64,000 bases of DNA from assembly GCA_027493875.1 (NCBI GenBank), contig JAOSJX010000023.1:372001-436000 (forward strand), read 5' to 3'. Both the position numbers and the translations under genes were made by a program. Below the pieces are notes generated by a model. That model ran no database searches. It saw nothing but the letters and a program-made list of their open reading frames with translations, and had not been told where the DNA came from. The stretch comes from Deltaproteobacteria bacterium. GTDB taxonomy: Bacteria > Lernaellota > Lernaellaia > JACKCT01. Positions 52,596 to 62,472 of this stretch are shown here, piece after piece (the first letter of the stretch is position 1; each line of letters opens with the position of its first letter).

Positions 52596-53553
52596 GGTGG
52601 CGCTGGCGGTGGACCTGGGCGGAACCGCCATCAAAGCGGGCCTTGTCGACGGCCAGGGCGCGTTTTTGCGCCAGATCGAAAGCGCGACGGGCGACGATCT
52701 TTCCGTCGACGCCGTGGTCCGCAATCTCGTCGCGGTGATGCATGGGCTGAAAAATCACGCCGACAAGGAAAATCTCACGATCGTCGGCGCGGGCGTGGGC
52801 GTCCCCGGCGGCCTCGATCGCGATCGCCGCGTCGTCACGCAGTCGCCGAACTTTCCCGGCTGGTACGATGTCCCTCTGAAAGAAAAGCTGGAGGAGTACC
52901 TGCCCTTTCCCTTCCATCTCGAAAATGACGCGAACCTCGCGGCGCTCGGCGAATCGTGGATCGGCGCCGGCCGCGGCGTGGAAACACTCGCGCTGTTCAC
53001 GCTCGGCACCGGTGTGGGCGGCGGTTTGGTAGTCGAGGGGCGCGTATGGACCGGAGCCTACGGCATGGCCGGGGAATTGGGGCATATCACGGTCAACGCC
53101 GACGGCCCGCTCTGCGGCTGCGGTAATCACGGTTGTCTCGAAGCCTACGCGCAAAAAGCGGCGATCGTCCGCAACGCGTGCGCGCTCATGCACCGGGGAC
53201 TCGCCCCGGGAATCGAAAAGCGTTCCGAAGGCCGGGACGATCGCGTAACGCCGGAAATGGTGTTTGAAGCCGCCCGAGAAGGCTGCGAAGGAGCGCTCGA
53301 AATCCTCGCGGGCGTCGGCCGCGCGCTCGGCATTGCAAGCGCAACATTGACCAACGCCCTGAACCCGGAAATGATCGTCATCGGCGGCGGGATCGGCGGA
53401 GCTTACGACTTTATCGCACCGAGTCTAAGAGAAGAATTACGCCGGCGCGCGTTCCGCGTTCCCGCCGAGGCGGTCCGCCTACGGCGCGCGGAATTAGGCA
53501 ACAAGGCGGGAATGGCCGGCGCGGCGCGGCTGGTTTTTCAAAAGGCGGGTTGA
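52588..53553 (+). CDS. ROK-family sugar kinase (probable glucokinase)
   Basis: This 321-residue protein has the ATP site AVDLGGTAIKAGLVD at residues 7-21, the ROK signature near 120-185 (HLENDANLAALGESWIGAG, TLGTGVGGGLVVEGR, GELGHITV) and the zinc-binding CGCGNHGCLEAYA. IVIGGGIGGAYDF is the second phosphate-binding segment. Among ROK proteins, glucokinase is common beside glycogen genes, and glgC follows directly. No helix-turn-helix domain, so it is not a NagC-type repressor. Confidence 0.87.
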   Translation: MPEVALAVDLGGTAIKAGLVDGQGAFLRQIESATGDDLSVDAVVRNLVAVMHGLKNHADKENLTIVGAGVGVPGGLDRDRRVVTQSPNFPGWYDVPLKEKLEEYLPFPFHLENDANLAALGESWIGAGRGVETLALFTLGTGVGGGLVVEGRVWTGAYGMAGELGHITVNADGPLCGCGNHGCLEAYAQKAAIVRNACALMHRGLAPGIEKRSEGRDDRVTPEMVFEAAREGCEGALEILAGVGRALGIASATLTNALNPEMIVIGGGIGGAYDFIAPSLREELRRRAFRVPAEAVRLRRAELGNKAGMAGAARLVFQKAG

Positions 53554-54799
53554 GTGTCCGACGTTTTTCATACCGATGTTCTCACCATGATTCTCGCCGG
53601 CGGCGAAGGCAGGCGCCTTTACCCCCTGACGGCGGACCGCGCCAAGCCGGCGGTTCCGTTCGGCGGACGTTACCGCATTATCGACTTCGTCCTTTCTAAC
53701 TTCGTCAATTCCGGATTTTTCCGCATAAAAATTCTCACGCAGTACAAATCCGACTCGCTCAACAAGCATGTCAGCCGCGGTTGGCGCGTCTCGCACAAAT
53801 TCAATCACTACATCGAAGTCGTTCCGCCGCAGATGCGCACGGGAAAAAACTGGTTCATGGGATCGGCCGACGCGATCTACCAGAACATGAACATCATCGA
53901 CGACGAACGCCCGCGGATCGTGTGCGTCTTCGGCGCCGATCACATCTACAAAATGGACGTTCGCCAGATGCTGCGCTACCACCAGAAAAAAAACGCGGAA
54001 TGCACCGTCGCCGCGATTCCCGTGCCCGTCGAACAAGCGTCCTCCTTCGGCATCATCGAAATCGACGATGACTGGCGCGTGGTCGGATGGCGGGAAAAGC
54101 CGGACGCTCCGAAAACCATCCCTGGACGTCCCGACATGGCTCTCGCGAGCATGGGGAATTACATTTTCAACGTCGGTGCCCTCGTCGAGGTGCTCGAGCG
54201 GGACGCCGCAAACTCGGATTCCAAACATGATTTCGGCGGTGACATCATCCCGGCAATGCAAGCGACCGGCGCCCTCTACGCCTATGACTTCTCGCGCAAC
54301 GACGTCCCCGGCATTACGGAGCGTGAGTTGGGTTATTGGCGAGACGTCGGCGATATCGACGCGTACTACGCGTGCAGCATGGACCTCGTCTCCGTGACCC
54401 CGACCATCGACCTGCACAACGTCGATTGGCCGATCCACAGCTACCACACGCCGGCCCCGCCGGCGAAATTCGTGTTTGCCGACGAAGAGCGCAAACGCAT
54501 CGGCCTAGCGGTTGATTCCCTGGTCAGCGAGGGCGTCATTATCAGCGGCGGTCAGGTACGGCGCTCGATTCTCTCACCCCACGTTCGGGTGAATTCATAT
54601 TCACTCATCGAGGACTCGGTATTGATGGAAGGCGTGGACGTCGGACGCCATGCGCGCGTACGAAACGCGGTTATCGATAAGCATGTCAAAATCTCTCCGC
54701 GTGCGGAGATCGGCTACGACACCGCCGAAGACGCCAAACGCTTTCACATCTCCCAAGGCGGTGTCATTGCTGATCCCCAAAGGCGCCGTGGTGGAATAA
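53554..54799 (+). CDS. glgC: Glucose-1-phosphate adenylyltransferase (frameshift near end)
   Basis: About 414 residues. GTG 53554 follows the ROK stop. Motifs: [27 protein letters not shown] at about 11-37 (split here for length), [20 protein letters not shown]-like text, [27 protein letters not shown]-like [25 protein letters not shown], then left-handed helix repeats. One extra base near 54773 misplaces the end; corrected, it reads IPKGAVVE with TAA at 54797-54799. It makes ADP-glucose for glycogen. The apparent extension to 54915 enters the IS and is spurious. Confidence 0.93.
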
Positions 54800-54863
54800 C
54801 ACCGTTTCCCTTCAATAGGTTACGCGAGACAACGCCGGTCCGCGGACTCATTCCCTGGGACCG

Positions 54864-54892
54864 TCACGCCGCAGGCGTGACTCGGCCCGTTA
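54864..54892 (-). pseudogene. Displaced 3' end of the RHS gene
   Basis: If the IS is removed, the RHS frame crossing CTA continues as TGRVTPAA and a TGA at 54866-54864. It is followed by a 7-bp perfect hairpin TCACGCC/GGCGTGA (54864-54880), which lacks a T tract. Confidence 0.7.
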
Positions 54893-55879
54893 GAGCACTT
54901 CACGGTTGCATGTAGCCACATGATTTGAACCACCCGAAAGCGTCGTCGGCGGTGACGGTGCGGAGAGCTTCGCCGATGGCGCGGAAAAGTGCGTCGAGGG
55001 TTCGGGCTTTGACCTTGCGGAGATATGCTTTGATCTTGGACCACATCTTCTCGATGGGATTGAGATCGGGACTGTACGGCGGCAGGTAACGCACCTGCGC
55101 TCCGACCGCCTCGATGAGGTGCGTCACCGCCGGGCTCTTGTGTGGCGCGAGGTTGTCCATCACCACCACGTCGCCCGCCCGCAGCCTCGGTGCCAGGACA
55201 TGCTCGATGTACGTCTCGAATGCGGCGCCGTCGGTGGCCCCGTCGATGACCCAATCGACCGTTTGTCCGTTGAACCACAGCGCCGAGATCATGGTGGTCG
55301 TGTTCCAATGCCCGTGCGGCGACGCATCCACCACGCGCCCTCCGTCGAAGGCGCGCCCGTAAAGCCGGGTCATGTTGGTCTTGGCGCCGCTCTCGTCCAG
55401 AAAAATCAGGTGCGACGAGTCGATCCCGTCCGTTTCTTGGCGCCAAGCCTTCCGCCGGGCTTGGACGTCGGGACGGTCCTGCTCACGGGCGCGGAGTGAC
55501 TTTTTTTTCGGCGGCAGCCCAAACGGCCCAGCGCCCGATGAACGGCCATGATGCTGCCGTGGCCGCCCGTGGCTGCCAGCAGTTCTTCGAGCGTGGCGTC
55601 CGGGTTTTCGCAAACCGCCTTCTTCAAGGCTTCCAACCGCGGACCTTGATAAACAGCCTGCCGGCCGCCGCCATGCGGTTTCGGCGCGATCGACTCGCCC
55701 CGCCGCCGCCGGCCCAAGAGATTTCTCACGAATCCGTAGCTGACACCGAACCGGGCTGCGATGTCCCGCTTCGTCACCCCGCCGCGTTCGTAAGCCGCCA
55801 CCACCTTCTCGCGTAGGTCCATCGAATAAGCGCTCATGTCTGACGTATCGGCATAGCCAACGCCAAACGTGAATTGCTC
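54893..55879 (-). mobile_element. IS630-family insertion sequence, copy B (inside RHS gene)
   Basis: 987 bp, flanked by TA at 54891-54892 and 55880-55881, in the opposite orientation to copy A at 17738-18724. Ends and encoded proteins are the same as copy A as far as can be read. It interrupts an RHS coding region at a leucine codon (CTA). Confidence 0.94.
54900..55837 (-). CDS. IS630 transposase, copy B (-1 frameshift)
   Basis: Same two-frame arrangement as copy A: ORF A from ATG 55837 ([11 protein letters not shown]), the A8 slippery run at about 55508-55501, then the DDE frame ([28 protein letters not shown]) to 54900. ORF A is in frame with the interrupted RHS gene, so a read-through RHS-transposase fusion (55406-56893) is formally open. 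Confidence 0.92.
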
Positions 55880-56893
55880 TAGCTGTGGCAAAGCGTCAGA
55901 ATCGGCTGAAGGAAATTCTCCGGCTTCTGCGGCACCCGAACTGTCGGCTACTCCATCGATAAGGCCCCCTTCTCCATCAAATGAGTACGACAGAAAATCC
56001 AATTGTAGCTCAGGAACTAGTTGGTTGTTGCCAAAAGAGTCTGTGCCGAAAACACCGGCCCTAAATCCGCCGCCGCTGAATTGAAATCCGAGATACAGCT
56101 TTTGCTCGTCCGTTGGTTCGCCTTCCGTTCCTGTCGGATCAATGTGCATTACAGGATTGTTTCTCACATACGCAAAGACATTCGGCCCGTCTTTCAGGCC
56201 CGCCGGGTCGGCCGCCGTCCATCGGCCCAGCCAGTGGGCGTAGTGGCGCGCACCGTAGTAGTAGAGACCCGTCTCTTCGTCCTGCTCCTTGCCCGTGTAG
56301 CGATACCGCTTGGGGATCGACGCCGTGGCCGTATGAAAACTCGTCCCGCCGAAGGGATAGTATTCCTCGAACTGGATCACCGTTCCGCTGTCATCCACTT
56401 CCACGCACGACGAGCCGAGATGGTTGTCCAGTTGAAAGCGCTGGAGCGGAGACGGGGACGAGAGTTTGGTCCCGTTCGATATCAACGGTGTCTCGATGAG
56501 GGCCACCCGCTTCGCGTCGTCCATCACGTGCAGCGACTCGCGCTCGTTTTTCTTCGTCATGCCGTCGGACTCGTACTCGCGGAAGATCTCGAAACCGCCG
56601 ACGTAGATCCGTTCCTTCGTCCGGACCTCGCTCGCGTTCTCCGTGACCTTGCGGACCCGGCGGCCCGACGCGTCGTATACGTAGTACGTAACCGGCTGGC
56701 CCGACGTCCCGGCCGACGCCGCCCTCAGGCGATCCCGCTCGTCCCACGTCATCAGCGCCAGATGCGGCATCGCCGTCATATTGCCGTGCGCGTCGCAAGG
56801 ATGGGACACGGAATTGACCGTATCCAGACGATTGGTGCCCGACACATAAGCGTAGGTCTGCGTCCACCGATGATTCGTAGTCGTATTCTTCAT
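55880..56893 (-). pseudogene. RHS-repeat protein, C-terminal part, interrupted by IS630
   Basis: About 338 residues. RHS blocks: GTNRLDTVNSVSHPCDAHGNM, MTWDERDRLRAAS, YVYDASGRRVRKVTEN, QLDNHLGSSCVEVDDSGTVI, EEYYPFGGTSF, RYRYTGKEQDEETGLYYYGARHYAHWLGRW (read in parts), ending AADPAGLKDGPNVFAYVRNNP. The variable tail GTEGEPTDEQKLYLGFQFSG...FDGEGGLIDG is unrecognised and is broken by IS630 at 55880. Its N-terminus is lost near an integrase fragment on the other strand, so only the tip module remains. No immunity-like gene lies downstream; the next gene is convergent glgC. Confidence 0.8.
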
Positions 56894-56993
56894 CTTTACC
56901 AAGAATGACGAACTTCGCGGGAAGAAAGAAAGGGAAAAAGGCAAGCCATCAACAGGATTTTATCGGCGAATATTGGACTTTTTCAACAGCCCC

Positions 56994-57008
56994 ACAGTCA
57001 CCTATTTC
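56994..57008. repeat. 15-bp copy of the RAYT-adjacent sequence
   Basis: ACAGTCACCTATTTC here is identical to 57871-57885, where it forms half of a palindrome before the REP-associated transposase. Here only the right half is present. Confidence 0.7.
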
Positions 57009-57009
57009 C

Positions 57010-57132
57010 GAGGCGCACGGGGCGCTCGACGCCTACGTGCGCTGGTACAACGAGGAACGCATCCACTCGGCGCTCGATTACCGGACGCCGAGCGAGGCCG
57101 AAGACGAATGGTTCAAACAAAAAGCCGCCTAA
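57010..57132 (+). pseudogene. Integrase/transposase C-terminal fragment (IS3-like)
   Basis: About 40 residues: AYVRWYNEERIHSALDYRTPSEAEDEW, shown here in pieces, ending FKQKAA. WYNEERxHSALxYxTPxE is the classic end of the rve integrase core in IS3-type transposases. The catalytic part is missing. It borders the truncated RHS gene. Confidence 0.8.
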
Positions 57133-57188
57133 ATCCGTCTCGGCTTCAGGGGGACACCAAAGCTTCTTTTCCTACGTGGAAAAAGTTT

Positions 57189-57842
57189 TTACTGTGCCTT
57201 GTCAATACGCGCCACAGCTTTTTTCGCCGCATTGCGAACCCACGTTTTCGGGTGACTGAGGAAATGATCGAGATGTGATCGTGCCGACTTGGCTTGAAGT
57301 TTTCCCAGCGCGATCACGGCGTGTCCTGCAACTTCTTCATCGTCAAGGAGCGCTATCAGCGTATCGACGACACTCCGATTATTCTTTAACTTGCCAAGCC
57401 CCATAACGATCATTTCGCGTGCAGCCCCGTGGCTCCGGTCCCTCGCAAGGCGGACCATATCTTCGGCAATCTCGTCATTTGCGAGCACCTCAAGCGCATT
57501 CCCAATGGTCCAACCAAGTCCCTCTCCAGTTGAATCCTCGTTTTTTTCGAACTCCGAGACGAGGAGCTTTGGAGCCTCAGTCTGCTCCGCCCATTTTACG
57601 GATAAAGCACGAACGATGTCCTCTTTTACTATCGGATTAATTATCCGCCTAAGCCATGTTACCAATATCGGGATTGCACTATCGTAATGTAATTTCCCAT
57701 TGTACAGATTTTCGACGCTTGAAATATTGAAGCCCGCATCGCGTAGATCTCGTATTAACCCGGCGGCATCCGCATCATAACGCTCACGCCACGCGCGGAT
57801 CGCCGCAAGTCGTGTACGCTCGTCCCGTTCGCCTGAAGTCAT
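57189..57842 (-). CDS. HEAT-repeat protein
   Basis: About 217 residues of helical repeats: NPIVKEDIVRALSVKWAE, WTIGNALEVLANDEIAEDMV, HGAAREMIVMGLGKLKNNRSV, VVDTLIALLDDEEVAGHAV, and the ending HPKTWVRNAAKKAVARI. HEAT repeats are protein-binding scaffolds. ATG 57842 is preceded by GAGGA; an in-frame upstream start to 57878 runs into the RAYT palindrome and is unlikely. N-terminal 60 residues (AAIRAWRERYDADAAGLIRDLRDAG, in part) are not repeats. It sits inside the mobile island and its partner is unknown. Confidence 0.75.
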   Translation of the reverse strand: MTSGERDERTRLAAIRAWRERYDADAAGLIRDLRDAGFNISSVENLYNGKLHYDSAIPILVTWLRRIINPIVKEDIVRALSVKWAEQTEAPKLLVSEFEKNEDSTGEGLGWTIGNALEVLANDEIAEDMVRLARDRSHGAAREMIVMGLGKLKNNRSVVDTLIALLDDEEVAGHAVIALGKLQAKSARSHLDHFLSHPKTWVRNAAKKAVARIDKAQ

Positions 57843-57860
57843 GGCAGTTTCCTCAAGAGG

Positions 57861-57885
57861 GAAATAGGGGACAGTCACCTATTTC
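57861..57885. repeat. Palindrome adjoining the REP-associated transposase
   Basis: GAAATAGG (57861-57868) and CCTATTTC (57878-57885) are perfect inverted arms separated by GGACAGTCA. The right arm touches the TTGACA of the next promoter. Such GGGGACAG-containing palindromes are known partners of RAYT transposases; here the assignment is by resemblance. Confidence 0.75.
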
Positions 57886-57914
57886 TTGACAAGTCGGCCG
57901 GCGTTTCGTAGTCT
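57886..57914 (+). promoter_or_regulatory. Predicted promoter of the RAYT gene
   Basis: TTGACA (57886-57891), 17-bp spacer, TAGTCT (57909-57914). Transcription would begin at about the GTG 57921, so the message may be leaderless; no ribosome site is seen. Confidence 0.55.
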
Positions 57915-57920
57915 TCCCTC

Positions 57921-58604
57921 GTGCCTCGCGTCGCCCGCATCGTGCTCCCCGGCCTGCCGCACCACGTCACGCAGCGCGGTAACAACCGGCAGGACGTCTT
58001 TTTCGTCAATGACGACCGCCGCCTCTACCTCGAAATCCTCAACGAGGAAGCGCGCCGCCACGGCGTCGCCGTCCTCGGCTACTGCCTCATGACGAATCAC
58101 GTTCACCTTATCCTCGTCCCCGACACCGAGCAATCCCTCGCCAAAGCCCTCGGCCGCGTTCATTTCCGTTACGCCCAGCGCATCAACCTCCTCCACGGCC
58201 GCAGCGGCCACCTCTGGCAGGCCCGCTTCTATTCCTGCCCCCTCGACGCAAAGCACCTGGCCCGCGCGATGCGTTACGTGGAGAGAAACCCCGTCCGCGC
58301 GCGCCTCGCCCGAAAACCTTGGACCTACCCGTGGTCCAGCGCCCGCGCCCATATCGAAAGCGACGACCCGTCGGGAACGATCGACACGCGCGCTTGGCGC
58401 CGCCGCTTTTCCCCAAGCGAGTGGCGCGAATACCTGGACGCCAAGGACGACCCCGATTTCGTCTTTCGCCTTCGCAACAATACTAGCCGAGGCCGGCCGC
58501 TCGCCGGCGACGCGTTTATGGCGAAGCTCGAGAAAAGGCTGAACCGCCGTCTCCGTCCCCTCGCCGTCGGCCGGCCGAAAAAACCGAAACCCTCCAACGC
58601 GTGA
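57921..58604 (+). CDS. REP-associated tyrosine transposase (RAYT)
   Basis: This 227-residue Y1_Tnp/HUH single-strand transposase begins PRVARIVLPGLPHHVTQRGNN, the usual N-terminus. The HUH pair is in MTNHVHLILVP near 60. The tyrosine-bearing helix is AMRYVERNPVRARL near 120, with WSSARAH after. RAYTs move or maintain REP palindromes and are domesticated, single-copy genes rather than classic ISs. The palindrome at 57861-57885 precedes it. The frame is intact. Confidence 0.92.
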   Translation: MPRVARIVLPGLPHHVTQRGNNRQDVFFVNDDRRLYLEILNEEARRHGVAVLGYCLMTNHVHLILVPDTEQSLAKALGRVHFRYAQRINLLHGRSGHLWQARFYSCPLDAKHLARAMRYVERNPVRARLARKPWTYPWSSARAHIESDDPSGTIDTRAWRRRFSPSEWREYLDAKDDPDFVFRLRNNTSRGRPLAGDAFMAKLEKRLNRRLRPLAVGRPKKPKPSNA

Positions 58605-58723
58605 CCTCGCCGCTTCCGTTGGGTAAATGATCCCCCCGCAAAGCGGGGGGCTTTATGTTGTGAGCCGCCCAAGGCGGCTTAGTTGGGAGCCGCTCACGAG
58701 CGGCCCGGGAGCCCTTCGGGGCG

Positions 58724-59152
58724 TTACACAAAGCGCATCTGTTCTTGGCGCTTGTCCTCGGCTTCTTGACGGCGGATGTATTCGCGAATTGTTTTTTCGT
58801 CCCTTCCGACGGTGGACACGAAATATCCTCGTGCCCAGAGCTGCTGGCCCACGAAGTTCCGCCTCACATTGCTGTACGTCCGAGCGATGTGAATCGCGCT
58901 TTTCCCCTTGATGTATCCCACCACCTGCGCGACCGCGTACTTCGGCGGGATTGAAATCAGCATGTGGACGTGGTCCGGCATCAGGTGTCCTTCCAGAACC
59001 GCGCATTCCTTCTGCCGCGCCAAGGTGCGGAACACCTCCCCCAAATCCCGTCGCAACTCTCCAAAGAGCCTCTTGCGACGATACTTGGGAACGAAAACCA
59101 CGTGGTACTTGCACTCCCATACGCTATGGCTCAAGCTTTCGAGGTCGTCCAT
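58724..59152 (-). CDS. tnpA: IS200-type transposase TnpA
   Basis: 142 residues. HUH motif PDHVHMLISIPPKYAVAQVVG near 60, and the catalytic tyrosine helix in STVGRDEKTIREYIRRQE near 120. KYHVVFVPKYRRK near 15 is diagnostic for IS200. The reading frame is intact, so the element may be active. Confidence 0.94.
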   Translation of the reverse strand: MDDLESLSHSVWECKYHVVFVPKYRRKRLFGELRRDLGEVFRTLARQKECAVLEGHLMPDHVHMLISIPPKYAVAQVVGYIKGKSAIHIARTYSNVRRNFVGQQLWARGYFVSTVGRDEKTIREYIRRQEAEDKRQEQMRFV

Positions 59153-59198
59153 ATGAACTCCTTTGTTCGAGATGCCTTGGTCGGCTCACGAACGGGAG

Positions 59199-59226
59199 TT
59201 CATAGGACGACTTCTGGAACTGTCAA
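59199..59226 (-). promoter_or_regulatory. Predicted promoter of IS200 tnpA
   Basis: Minus strand: TTGACA (59226-59221), 16-bp spacer, TATGAA (59204-59199), 47 bp before the tnpA ATG and inside the element. Confidence 0.6.
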
Positions 59227-59324
59227 ACGACGGATGCCTCCCCGGCAAAGCCGGGGGAACTCCCCTTGGATTAGAATCCGACGGTTATCGAGCGGTCACG
59301 TCGTTCCCATGAAAGGAAAATCGT

Positions 59325-61437
59325 TTGAGCGATTCCGTCGCTTTTTGCATGGTCCTTCATATTCACCAGCCGGTGGGAAACTTCGGCCACGTTTTCGAGC
59401 GGGCCTTCGCTCGGAGTTACGAGCCATTTTTGAGCGCCCTCGAGGAGCATGAAAAAATCCGCCTCTCCCTCCACGTCTCGGGGCCGCTGCTCGATTGGAT
59501 CGCGGACCACCACCCGGAATACATTGGCCGCCTCCGGCGGCTCGTTAACGCCGGGCGCATCGAAATGCTCGGCGGCGGCTACTACGAGCCGATTCTGACG
59601 GCGATTCCCGAACGCGACGCCGACGGCCAACTCCCGCTCATGGCTGCGGAATTGGAGCGCCGTTTCGGCGTTCGGCCCACTGGCATCTGGCTGACGGAAA
59701 GAATATGGGAGCCCTCGCTTCCGGCCCTGCTCGCGCGAAACGGCGTGCAATACACCTTGCTGGACGAAACGCAGCTTCCTCGGCGCCGGCGTGCCGCGGG
59801 ACGAGATGCTCGGGTATTACGTGACCGAAAAACACGGCGCCCTCGTGGCGGTGTTCCCCATCAGAAAAGATTTGCGTTACGCGATCCCGTTTAAGGAACC
59901 AGAAGAGACGCGAAAAATCCCTGAAGACGCGGCCGAACGCTCGCCGGGTTCTTGCGTGACCTACGGCGACGACGGCGAAAAATTCGGCGTATGGCCGAAG
60001 ACGTATGAATGGGTTTTCGAAAAAGGGTGGCTGGGGCGTTTCTTCAAGATGCTCGAGGAAAACGCCGACTGGATTCGCCTCCGCACGCTCTCGGAAGCGC
60101 GGTCGGAGAGCCCGCCGTCGGGCCGCGTTTATCTTCCGGCGACCAGCTATCATGAGATGACCGAGTGGGCCTTGCCGACGCCCGCGGGACGCACTTTGCA
60201 AAAGCTCACCGTGGAGCTCAAGCAAAGCGGTACGTGGGAACGCCAAGAGAGTTTTATTCGCGGCGGATATTGGGACAATTTCTTTGCGAAATACGAAGAG
60301 GCGAACCGCATGCACAAACGCATGCTCCATGTCTCCGCAAAAGTACAACGATGCCCGGCGAAAAGCGCCCACACGGAAATAGCCCGCCGCGCGTTGTACC
60401 AAGGGCAATGTAACTGCGCCTACTGGCACGGCTTGTTCGGCGGGCTGTATCTCAATTACTTGCGTGACGCGGTTTATCGTCATTTGGCCCGCGCCGAGAC
60501 GCTGGCGGATTTGATCCTCCACGGCGGCATTCCGAAGGCGCGGGCCTATACCGCCGGCTTCGACGCGGACGGCGCCGAAGAAATTATCGCGGAAACGCCG
60601 TGGTTTCGAGCGGTCATCGACCCGGCGGACGGCGGCTCCCTCGCCGACCTCGTGCTCGTCCGCCAGAATTTTTGCGTGACGAACGTCATGTCGCGACGCG
60701 AGGAAATTTATCACGCGTCCGTTCGAAACGCGGTGGCTGAGGGAGAAACGGAATTGAAGAGCGCCCACGATATTATTGTGGCCAAAGAGCCGAACCTCGA
60801 ACGCCATCTCCGGTTTGATCGGTATGCGCGGTCGTGTCTTCGCGATTTTTTTGTCGACGGCGCCCTGACACCGGAAACGTTGCGGGAAGGACAATGGACG
60901 TCAATTGACGGCGGCGAAACAGCGGAACACGCGGCGCGCATCCGCAGGCCCCGGTCGGGGACATCGGTTACGGTGGAGCTTGTCCGTGAGGCCCCTCGGC
61001 GCGTCGGCGTAACAAAAGAGTTGATTTTTTCAAAGGATTCGCCGGCGATCGACGTCATCGTGACGATTCGCAACCTGACCGCCGAACCTTTCTCGGGTGA
61101 GCACGCAGTGGAATGGAACCTGAGCCTTCTGGCGCGTGACGCGGATGACCGGCGCCTGGACGTCGACGCGGGGAAGCGTGATTTTTCCGAATTATTCTTC
61201 GAACGCTCGCGGACCCTCCGCCTGACCGACGGTTGGCAGAACTTTTCGCTTTTTGTCGAGTTCGGCGCCGACGTCGCCCTTGCGCACTACCCGGTCGAGA
61301 CCGTTTCGCAGTCCGAGTCCGGTTTCGAGCGCGTCTACCAAGGAGCGTGCATCACGACATTCCGCCCGATCGACTTGCCGCCGAAAGGTAAAGCCCAATT
61401 TGCCATGCGGCTTACCTTAAGTGATTTATTGCAATGA
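59325..61437 (+). CDS. GH57 alpha-glucan enzyme (4-alpha-glucanotransferase/amylase; frameshifted)
   Basis: About 703 residues. The GH57 catalytic domain begins VLHIHQPVGNFGHVF near 10. WLTERIWEPSLP near 125 holds the nucleophile Glu and VTYGDDGEKFGVWP near 215 the acid Asp, matching Thermococcus 4-alpha-glucanotransferase positions. DUF1925- and DUF1926-like beta domains follow (from RPRSGTSVTVELV and onwards to the ending QFAMRLTLSDLLQ). One break near 59780 splits LDETQL from FLGAGVPRDEMLGYY. Start is TTG 59325 after AAAGGA. It works on glycogen or maltodextrin. Its stop overlaps galT (ATGA, 61434-61437). Confidence 0.9.
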
Positions 61438-62472
61438 GCATCTATCCACTTGATAAACATGAAGATATCCTAGAAGTACGCGAGTGCGTACTCACAGGAA
61501 CAAAGGTCATATTTTCCACCGAGCGTTCAAGGCGGCCGATTGAGTACGCGGTCGGCCAGAGGCGCGCGCCCGCCGACGCGTGCCCGTTTTGCCCGGGTCA
61601 CGAACATGAAACGCCACCCGAGATTTCAAGACGGCCATCGGGTGAGTCCGCGCAGTGGAACATGCGCGTGGTGCCAAACAAATTCCCGGCCCTCCGGCGC
61701 GAACCGGCGGGTGCGCGAAAAAACGGCGAATTATGTCCGACGATGCCGGGCGTGGGAAGCCACGAAGTCATCATCGAGACGCCGGACCATCACCGCAAAT
61801 TTCAGGATTTTTCGGTCTCTGAAATCCGGGACGCGCTGAGCGTCTATCGCGAGCGGCTGAACGCAATGCGGGAAACCGGCGGAATCCGATACACGCAGAT
61901 TTTCAAAAACCACGGCCCGGAATCCGGCGCTTCGCTTGCGCACGAGCACACACAAGTCCTTGGATTACCGACGGTTCCGGAACGAGTTACCCGGGAGTTG
62001 GAGCGAGCGCGGACTCACTTCCAAAAAATACGATGAGTGTGTATTCTGCGCGCTCATGAATAGTGAACGCGCGCTCGGAACCAGAACCGTTTTTGAAAAC
62101 GACGCCGCCTACGTCTGGGCGCCGTTCGCCTCGCGTTTCCCCTACGAAACGCACGTCATTCCGAAAGGCCATGCTCCGTCATTTGAAGGCGATCCGGGTG
62201 CGGACTCACCAGAGGCCGCGGCCGCCCTATCCGCGGCGTTGCGGGCTCTCAAGGCGCGCCTCGGCGATTTTTCGTTCAACATGATTCTGCATACCCGCCC
62301 GTATTTGGAAGCCGGGCCCTACCACTGGCACTGGGAAATCTCGACCCGCCTCGCCCGCGTCGCCGGATTCGAGCGCGCCACGGACATGTACATCAACGCC
62401 GTGCCACCGGAGACGGCCGCCAAGGAACTGCGTGCTGCCTTCTCAAAAATCGTCATCGCGGAGGAAGCATGA
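61434..62472 (+). CDS. galT: Galactose-1-phosphate uridylyltransferase (frameshifted)
   Basis: About 345 residues of the HIT superfamily. Zinc motif CPFCPGHE near 50, NKFPAL near 85, VGSHEVIIETPDHH near 113, and the catalytic block GASLAHEHTQVLG near 168. The second cysteine pair, CVFCALMNSERA, comes after a break at an A6 run near 62025 that should be A7. SFNMILHTRPY and YHWHWEISTRL near 285-300 complete the family pattern. GalT or a close ADP-sugar relative (glucose-1-phosphate adenylyltransferase-like GalT proteins exist) is possible. It is between GH57 and KAS III, with ATGA overlaps on both sides. Confidence 0.87.

Larger units (their letters stand above)
58632..59256 (-). mobile_element. 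IS200/IS605-type element with hairpin ends
   Basis: A tnpA-only element with no tnpB. Stem-loops stand at both ends with the same central GCAAAGC: CCCCCCGC-AAA-GCGGGGGG (58632-58650) and CCCCGGC-AAA-GCCGGGG (59240-59256). Two more hairpins, AGCCGCC/GGCGGCT (58663-58679) and GCCGCT/AGCGGC (58689-58704), lie near the 3' side. Subterminal hairpins rather than inverted repeats are characteristic of the family. Exact termini are uncertain by a few bases. Confidence 0.8.

Noticed and set aside
53494-54447. 317-residue open frame antisense to glgC
   Set aside because: The glgC frame is fully conserved; the antisense product has no recognisable features.
55406-56944. 512-residue RHS-transposase fusion protein
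   Set aside because: It arises from IS630 insertion in frame; the first 17 residues come from flanking DNA and are not RHS.
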